Shown here one piece after another: positions 58,079 through 64,000 of a stretch of DNA of 64,000 nt. The position numbers and the translations under genes were made by a program. This DNA comes from Xenopus tropicalis (taxonomy: Eukaryota > Chordata > Amphibia > Anura > Pipidae), in assembly GCF_000004195.4 (NCBI RefSeq), contig NC_030683.2:73689764-73753763 (forward strand), written 5' to 3'. The stretch's first letter is position 1. Each line of letters opens with the position of its first letter. Under the pieces are notes generated by a model. The model had not been told where the DNA came from and made no database searches. It saw only the letters and a program-made list of their open reading frames with translations.

Positions 58079-58743
58079 TATAGACAGACACAAGAGGTCC
58101 TCTGCACTCACCCATTATTAATATATGTTGGAGATTCTGTACATTAAGCCCTCTCCTTTAGGCTTATGTCCTTGCAAAGTAAACTTCAGGTGACTTATTG
58201 ATGTGTATCCTTTCCCACCAGCAATTTACATAATTGCCAGCAGAAAGGCATTTTGGGGAGACAAGCCGCCCACGATAGCAGAGATTTATCATGGGTGACT
58301 AATTTCCCCATTAGACATAAGCCTTAAAGAAGACCAGGCTTATAGTAAGCACAACTTTCCTTTTTTTTTGCTATAGTTTATACAGGAGCAGCAACCAACT
58401 CCATATTGCAACTTCCATAATTCAGGTGATCCCAATGGAGCCAATAAAAGCGCAACAATTTGGGAGTTTTAACCTTGAAAGCAAGTAAGTTGCAGGTAAA
58501 ACTCAGTCCCTTTGTAAATTGTATAATGAAGCAGTAGAATTCTTAATGAATCAGATGAAAGTGAGTGTAGGACAGACCAGGGATGACTTTGACATAATTG
58601 GCCAGCAATATACGGACAAACAATCCCTGTTTTGTATAAATAGGAAGGGCATTTCTTAGTAGATTAATACACAGAATGTCAGAATATCCTAAATATATTT
58701 GATACTGTGTGAGTGCAGATGATCTCTTGTCTTTGTCTATATA
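58079..58743. mobile_element. DNA element with 'TATAGACAGACACAAGAG' ends
   Basis: The left end TATAGACAGACACAAGAGGT and the right end, in complement TATAGACAAAGACAAGAGAT, match over more than 25 bp and continue with CTGCACTCAC on both sides. A 'CATAAGCC' MITE is nested at 58157-58329. A related copy lies at 37530-38010. No transposase is seen. Confidence 0.75.
58157..58329. repeat. Nested 'GGGAGATTAGTCGCC'-like copy
   Basis: TTTAGGCTTATGTCC at the left and GACATAAGCCTTAAA at the right are inverted. Between them lie TTTTGGGGAGACAAGCCGCC and GGGTGACTAATTTCCCCAT. It interrupts the surrounding element. Confidence 0.65.
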
Positions 58744-58818
58744 AAAGGGGTGAGGTGACAATCCTTACCATGATCTTAGCTGCTTTTTTTTTTTAAAGCA
58801 CAGCTATGGTGGTATCTA

Positions 58819-59153
58819 GTACGGGTATGGGACCCGTTATCCAGAATGCTCAGGACCTGGGGGTTTTCCGGATAATGGGTCTTTCTGTAATATGGATCTC
58901 CTACCTTAAGTCTGCTAAAAAAATTATTTAAACAGTGATTAAACCCAATAGGCTTGTTTTGGCTCCAATAAGGATTAATTATGTCTTAGTTGGGATCAAG
59001 TACAAGGTACTGTTTTATTAATTCAGAGAAAAAGGAAATCATTTTTAAAAATGTGAATTATTTGATTAAAATGGAGTATATGGGAGATTGCCTTTCTGTT
59101 ATTCAGAACTTTCTGGATAATGGGTTTCTGGATAAGAGGTCTGATATCTGTAA
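58819..59153. mobile_element. 'GGTATGGGACCCGTTATCC' TIR element
   Basis: The left end ACGGGTATGGGACCCGTTAT and the right end, in complement TACAGATATCAGACCTCTTA, are inverted and share TTATCCAGAA. The body, for example GGATCTCCTACCTTAAGTCT, is a Xenopus repeat I recognise. A short piece of the same terminus occurs at 62367-62400. Confidence 0.75.
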
Positions 59154-59174
59154 TAGTAATAAATATCTTTATTA

Positions 59175-59402
59175 ATAAGTCAAACTGGACTTGCTGTGTT
59201 TTTCTTGAAGATGTTTTGCCAGTCATTTTAAATGGCTTTCTCAATTCAGAATGACTTGTACAAAGATCTTCCTGGAATAAATACTGTGGAATGTTGCTCC
59301 AATCAGTATAATCTGTTTATATTATAAACGTTATAATAACCAGCATGGGATCAGGGATCTCATGAAGGTGTGGTGTTCATTGAATTAGCAAGATTGGAGC
59401 TT
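59175..59402 (+). repeat. Penelope terminal repeat, proximal copy
   Basis: It starts AATAAGTCAAACTGGACTTG, passes TTTTTCTTGAAGATG, CTTTCTCAATTCAGAATGAC and AATGTTGCTCCAATCAGTAT, and ends near AATTAGCAAGATTGGAG. It matches the complement of 62452-62671 at roughly 80 percent by eye. Confidence 0.85.
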
Positions 59403-59413
59403 TGAGGTGTTAA

Positions 59414-59804
59414 AGGAACAGTAACATCAAAAATTTAAAGTGTTTTAAAGTAATCAAAATATAATGTGCTGTTGCTCTGCAAAAAACTGGTGCTTTTGCT
59501 ACAGAAAAACTACTATATAAATAAGCTGCTGTGTAGCCATTGGGGCAGCCATTGAAGCTGGAAAAAAGGCACAGGTTACATAGCAGATAACTAGTAGATA
59601 AGCCCCATATAATGGGGGTTTATCTGTTATCTGCTAAGTAACCTGTGCCTTTTCTCCTTTGAATGGCTGCCCCCATGGCTACACAGCAGCTTAAACTATA
59701 GTAGTCTTTCTGAGGCAAACACACCAGTTGTAGCAATGCAGGGCAACCGTACATTATATTGTTATTACTTTTAGACACTTTCATTTTTTGGTGTTACTGT
59801 TCCT
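59414..59804. mobile_element. TTAA-type MITE, 'AGGAACAGTAACACCAAA' family, nested
   Basis: TTAA at 59410-59413, then AGGAACAGTAACATCAAAAA. The right end in complement is AGGAACAGTAACACCAAAAA, followed by TTGA instead of TTAA. The palindromic body matches 25838-26258. Confidence 0.8.
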
Positions 59805-60371
59805 TGAATAAACCTTCCAGGGAGAGGTGCAACTCTCCCCCCATCCTGCCTCTATTCAAACTTGGTTTTTCTGTTTTCACAGTATATGGCCTCTTTAACA
59901 CCTCTTTTGAACAGTCACTCTCCCTGTCTAGAATCTGGACCTGTCAGTCTTTAAATGTGTGTCCTTTTTCCTTTAGACACACAGCTGAGTCCTGACCAGA
60001 GGAGCTGGCTCTTCTGTGTTGTGTTGTGCCGTACGTTGGTCTAACTGTTGTTTGGTTTCTTCCACATACAAGTCAGAGCACTCCTCACTGCACTATACTG
60101 CATACATGATGTTACTCTTCTTATGCTTTGGGATTGGGTCTTTTGGGTGAACCAGTTGCTGCCTTGGTGTGTTGCTGTGTTTAAAGCAGACAGGGATGGC
60201 GTGTTTATTAAAAATCCTTCAAAACATTTTTTTCAAACACCCCAGCTACATATGGGAGGACCAAGTTCTTTTGCATATCCTGCTTTCCTCCTTCACCAGT
60301 AGTTTTGGTGTTATAGCTTCTCTTTCTACTGGTTTTAACAAAGGTCCAATCTGGATATCCACACGTCTTAA

Positions 60372-61002
60372 AGGACATGTAAACCCCACACACAAAAATG
60401 TAATCAGTGAACAGCCTCTTGGAAATCTTTCAATACCTGCCACACTGGTTGTTTAGAGGTTAATAGTAAGGCTGCAACATCCCCTTAATCACTTAGATTT
60501 CCTTCTCCTCCTGTAACCCACTCGGCCCCCTCCCTCAGGAATTTGCTTTGGCTGTTGGCTTGTGGGCATGCTCAGTTGTTCTAAGCTCAGATTACTAAAC
60601 ACGCCCCCCAGTCTAGCAGCCAGGGAAGAGATGGCATTGCTGGTTTCCATAGAAACTCAGCTCTGGCTGTCTGCTTAAATTTTTTTCTCCTCAGCTTTAC
60701 CTACAGTGCTCAAACAAAGCAGAACTTTTATCAGAGACAGTTCTGCCTGTGTGAGCCTGTATTCTTGGTTAAATGTATGCTGAATAAGAGTTTTTTTGTG
60801 TGTATGCTGTTTGCAGATTTAAATGTATCCAATTATGTATCAAAGGAAAATGGCCACTGGGTGAAAGCTGCTATTTGGTTTAGGAAAATGTGATGTTGCT
60901 GGCAAGCGGAGGGGATATATGCAGTACAAATGATGCCATTTGGGTAGGGGAGACATGCCCAACTGATATACATTGTAGGCAAATGTAGGCTTTACATGTC
61001 CT
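60372..61002. mobile_element. TTAA-flanked DNA element (631 bp) in the Penelope frame
   Basis: TTAA duplications at 60368-60371 and 61003-61006. The termini AGGACATGTAAACCCCACA and, in complement, AGGACATGTAAAGCCTAC share the first 12 bases exactly. The insertion falls between codons for ...KRVLK and TCGYP... of the Penelope remnant. No transposase is present. piggyBac or Kolobok are the candidate sources. Confidence 0.9.
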
Positions 61003-61114
61003 TTAAGGACCCTTTTAAGATGTTCCAAATCTTTCACCTTCACCTCTGTACTGGTGGGGATCTTTTCCGCTCTGTGATGTAAGGTTCTGATAACCCCCAG
61101 TTTGTGATCTAGTG

Positions 61115-61493
61115 CATGGGTGTTAAACTCAGTCACATAAGGGGGCCGAAATCTAAAACACAGGCAAAAGTTGCGGGCCAAATTTTTTATTTATATACTT
61201 AGTAAGATACTAAGGGGTATATTTATCACAGTGTGTAAAAAGTGGAGTAAGACATTACTGGTGATGTTGCTCATAGCAGTCAATAGATGCTTTGCTACTG
61301 TTGAAATCTGATTACTGATTGGATGCCTTGCAACATTACTGGTAATGCTTCACTCCACTTTTTACACAGCATGATAAATATACCCCTTAGTCTTAGTTAC
61401 TATGTGAGGAAAATGGAAATTGATGAGGCTGGATGGTCAGACACACTCACCAAGGGCCACATAAAACCTTGGGCCTTGTGTTTGACATATATG
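61115..61493. mobile_element. Non-autonomous hAT element with perfect 8-bp TSD, nested
   Basis: The duplication ATCTAGTG lies at 61107-61114 and 61494-61501. The left end is CATGGGTGTTAAACTCAGTC and the right end in complement CATATATGTCAAACACAAGG. GGGCCAAATTT and GGGCCACATAAAA segments are typical of hAT copies. It contains the palindromic MITE 61213-61387. Confidence 0.9.
61213..61387. mobile_element. Palindromic MITE (175 bp) nested in the hAT
   Basis: AGGGGTATATTTATCACAGT and its near complement at the other end, both continuing into TGTAAAAAGTGGAGT. TA flanks at 61211-61212 and 61388-61389 suggest a Tc1/mariner-type source. This is the youngest layer of the stack. Confidence 0.85.
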
Positions 61494-62451
61494 ATCTAGT
61501 GGATGGTGGGAGTCAAACAGCAGGTACACCCAGAGTGTGGGTTGGTTTCTTGTAGACCGCAATTTCTAGCTTTCCACCCTCTCTGACTCTTACCAAGCAG
61601 TCCAAAAAAGCCAGCATGTTATCTTGCACATCTTCCCGTGTAAACTTGATGTTGCAGTCCACTTTGTTGATGTGTCCAGTGAAATTATGTACCTCTTGTG
61701 TGTGTATTTATATCCAGATGTCATCCACGTATCGGAACCAATGACTGGGAGTGATTCCTTTGGTGATCCCATGGTGCAGCCATGCCAGTAGAACTTGTAC
61801 TTGAAATAGGTGGTACTTAGGCATAGGTCCAATAATGAACATGCTTGCTCTGGGTTTGTTCTGTTCTGCTTTGTTCTGTTGCCAAGGGTGTTGTCTTTTA
61901 GCAACCGTTTCAACTGCCTCTGCGATGGGAATGAATGTGAAAAAGTATGTAACATCATAAGATGCTTATAGGATGTTGGCTATGTATTTTGCCACATTGT
62001 AGGTCACAGAATTTTTTCTGCCGATGATTGGTCTGAGAGGGGGCCCCTTCCTTGTGTATCTTAGGAAGTCCATATATACAGCTTTTTTAAGAGGTCTGCA
62101 GCCTTTTTCTTGTAACTGTTGATCAGATCTCCTCTTAGAGCTTCATACGTGTTGATTAGAAGTGTGGTCATACCTTTGTATGATAGTCTGATGTATACTG
62201 TACAACTGTACATCTTCCTTTATCTGCGGGCAGGATGGTGATGTTCGAGTCCTTTTTGAGGAATGTCAGTGCCTTCCTTTCGTGTGATGTCAGGTTTAAT
62301 GGAGGTGGTTTGGCACTGGCTAGGGCTGCAGACGCTTTGAGGCAAAGTTGTTCAGCATCATTTTGTGATACAGGTATGGGACCCATTATCTAGATAAAAG
62401 GTGTGATACTTTGTTGTTGTGGATTGAGGCCTCGGTGGCTGTGATAATAAT

Positions 62452-62671
62452 CATGTTCCAATCATGCTAATACAATCAACACCTCACCTTCATGAGATCC
62501 CTTATCCCATGCTGGTTACAATAAACAGATTATACTTATTGGAGCAACATTCCAGGGTATTTATTCCAGAAAGATCTTTGTAGATGTCATTCTGAATTGA
62601 TAAAGCCACTAGGATGATCGGGGAGATGTCTTCAAGAAAACCACAGCAAGGCCAATTGATTTGACTTATTA
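62452..62671 (-). repeat. Penelope terminal repeat, distal copy
   Basis: In complement AATAAGTCAAATCAATTGGC, CTTGCTGTGGTTTTCTTGAA, CAATTCAGAATGACATCTAC and GGAATGTTGCTCCAATAAGT, matching 59175-59402 in inverted orientation. Confidence 0.85.
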
Positions 62672-62751
62672 CTACAGATGTACTATGACCTGAATGAATG
62701 AGAATCTTCCCAAACAATAATACATATTCTATGGAAATTCTTCAACTCCTA

Positions 62752-62984
62752 GGGGCCATTTGCTGATGCTCATATTTTTCTTTTTTTCCAGATTTTTTAG
62801 CGCTAAAATACGCTGAAAAAAAAAGGCACAACTTTTCCGACATTTACCTATGGACAATCCCACACACCCTTTTTCATTTCAGATTTTTCAATAAATGCCA
62901 GACATTTGTTGAAATCAGTTCTGGGAAATAAATTTTTTAAAATAAACAAATGAGAAAAGTTAAGAGCTTTAGTAAAACTGCCCC
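62752..62984. repeat. Small palindromic MITE, 'GGGGCCATTTGCTGATG'
   Basis: GGGGCCATTTGCTGATGCTC at the left and TTTAGTAAAACTGCCCC at the right are loosely inverted. Flanks are CTA and TTA. It is related in style to 40390-40824. Confidence 0.55.
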
Positions 62985-63727
62985 TTAGCATTAACAACTG
63001 GTACTGTCCAGTTCAATGAACGTAGAAAACAATTCACAGATAATATATCATCATAGAGATAAAATAACTGCACATTGTTAGTACAATTAAGTTGTCTTTG
63101 TAATCTAACCAGCAGGAGCAGCACCAACATAAATGTACTTTTACTTAGACATAGGAGGATCTAATTAAGAGCTAATGAGCTATCATCCAGCAAGTTAGCA
63201 TGTGTATATAATGTTTAAGGCCTGTTGGCATAGCAGCACTGTCAGAAAGAGACTTTTAAAATCATGTTTCAGATACATGGTTACTGGTAGCACCTCATTA
63301 TTGGTGCTTAGTACCTACTGCTTTGCTGTAGGGATATATGAGCCAGCTGAAGATAGCAAATGGAAACATTTGGCTGATTGTATGACAAGAAAAGGAGCAG
63401 TAAAAAAGTAAATTATTAAGTATTTAAGTATATAAGTTAAGTATTTAGTTCCCAGTTGGGGAAGAGTATAAATGAGAATGTTTATATCATGCATGCTAAA
63501 ATAATGTATGACTATTTATTATGTTATGCAGCTGATTTCTTCCTTAATTAACTGTATATTTCATTAGTGCTGTAAGAAAAAAAAATGATACCAATTCTTT
63601 TTAAGCTGTTTAATATGCCTTTGTTTCTGTGTTCTAGCACTTTGCCACATCTAGTTTTATTATTTATAGTTGATAGGCCTTTATGAAGCACATGCATGAA
63701 TGTACTTAATACCTTAACAAAAACAAC
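62985..63727. other. Unique sequence, nothing recognised
   Basis: A 69-codon frame at 63202-63411 has no domain that I recognise. Confidence 0.4.
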
Positions 63728-63957
63728 TTAAAGGGGCAGCTCAATGAATAGGGCTTGTGCTGGCCATACTTGCCTATTGTGCCTATTGTTATAATTACAC
63801 AGAATCTGATCTTTATTTCTTAAGTTAAACAGGGTAAACAAGGAGACCACAAAACTCATTTTAAACATTTGTAAACAACAGAGAATATTTGGGGAGTTTT
63901 GTGAAAACAGTTCTACTCACCCTCTGTTAAATGTTCACTTTTGCTCTAGGTGTAACT
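63728..63957 (+). repeat. TTAA-type MITE left end
   Basis: TTAA followed by AGGGGCAGCTCAATGAATAG, similar to the fragment at 46985-47132 in complement. The right end is not seen. Confidence 0.5.
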
Positions 63958-64000
63958 AGAGATGAATAAATCTGTCCCGTTTTCCCTTTGCTGAAAAATT
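63958..64000 (+). repeat. 'TAGTGATGAGC' family copy cut by the window edge
   Basis: TAGAGATGAATAAATCTGTC, then CCGTTTTCCCTTTGCTGAAA. It continues beyond the window. Confidence 0.6.

Larger units (their letters stand above)
59820..62386 (-). pseudogene. Penelope-like reverse transcriptase/GIY-YIG remnant
   Basis: The ancestral protein combined a telomerase-like reverse transcriptase with a GIY-YIG endonuclease. Reading the minus strand from 62386: SHERKALTFLKKD and ILPADKGRCTVV (about 62205-62290), then after a frameshift YGLPKIHKEG (62051-62074), the catalytic FRYVDD at 61737-61720, NIKFTREDVQDN near 61630, HKLGVIRTLHHRAE near 61100, CGYPDWTFVKTSRKRS near 60340, CSEECSDLYVEETKQ near 60075, and FKRGVKEAIY near 59900. 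The endonuclease motif reads YVEE where YIGE is usual, losing the glycine. Several stops and frameshifts, plus two large insertions, abolish coding. Removing the 60372-61002 insert with one TTAA rejoins the frame. Confidence 0.88.
59175..62671 (-). mobile_element. Penelope-like element with inverted terminal repeats
   Basis: The element spans about 3.5 kb on the minus strand. Its coding remnant gives Penelope-type landmarks: an N-terminal ILPADKGRCTVV region, YGLPKIHK, FRYVDD, and a C-terminal GIY-YIG-like region. Terminal repeats of about 225 bp at 59175-59402 and 62452-62671 are inverted relative to each other, a layout known for this class. It has been split by a TTAA element (60372-61002), a TTAA MITE (59414-59804) and a hAT copy (61115-61493) that itself carries a MITE. 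It is dead. Confidence 0.88.

Noticed and set aside
59195..59240. An active hammerhead ribozyme in the Penelope terminal repeats
   Set aside because: The complement shows only a degraded core (ATGACTGGCAAAACATC) in this copy and a different degraded version near 62600. A family consensus would be needed.
60168..60456. Overlapping plus-strand open frames as genes
   Set aside because: They are antisense to the Penelope reverse-transcriptase remnant.

Overview
This looks like a stretch of frog genome, most likely Xenopus; I cannot tell X. tropicalis from X. laevis by eye. The evidence is the repeat content. The unique DNA is AT-rich and non-coding, and it is packed with palindromic MITEs, non-autonomous hAT elements, TTAA-flanked foldback elements, one L1-clade LINE, one CR1/L2-type LINE tail and one Penelope-like element. 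Several of these families I know as typical of Xenopus. I found no intact host protein-coding gene. The long open frames belong to decayed retrotransposons and nearly all the short ones are chance. The window is probably an intergenic region or large introns.

Layout. 0-5.6 kb: nested hAT and MITE copies, two copies of a 250-bp dispersed repeat, and a CR1/L2-type LINE 3' end. 5.6-21.2 kb: mostly unique DNA with scattered MITEs, two hAT copies with 8-bp target duplications (13.16-13.35 kb imperfect, 17.02-17.77 kb perfect), and a CpG-rich palindromic MITE (14.76-15.28 kb). 21.22-25.74 kb: a 5'-truncated L1-clade element with endonuclease, reverse transcriptase and zinc-knuckle remnants, a poly(A) tail and a perfect 13-bp target-site duplication, interrupted by a hAT-like insert. 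26-33 kb: mostly unique DNA, holding a motif-dense AT-rich block (29.86-30.11 kb) beside a possible minus-strand spliced exon (30.18-30.43 kb). 33.27-35.18 kb: two CpG-rich MITEs, one preceded by a 328-bp tandem duplication that ends inside its palindrome. 35.8-57 kb: unique DNA mixed with foldback and TTAA elements, a tRNA-type SINE, and several repeats carrying a hairpin followed by GAAACGTT. 57.3-63 kb: almost solid transposon. Its core is a 3.5-kb minus-strand Penelope-like element with inverted terminal repeats, into which at least three other elements have inserted, two of them one inside the other.

How the parts relate. Nothing here forms an operon or pathway. The insertion order can be read from target duplications: the Penelope element is oldest, a TTAA element split its frame, a hAT copy landed in it, and a palindromic MITE landed in that hAT. 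The non-autonomous elements carry no transposase, so their mobility must have depended on autonomous relatives elsewhere. Family names are from memory and no database was searched. Superfamily calls rest on visible target duplications and terminal repeats.
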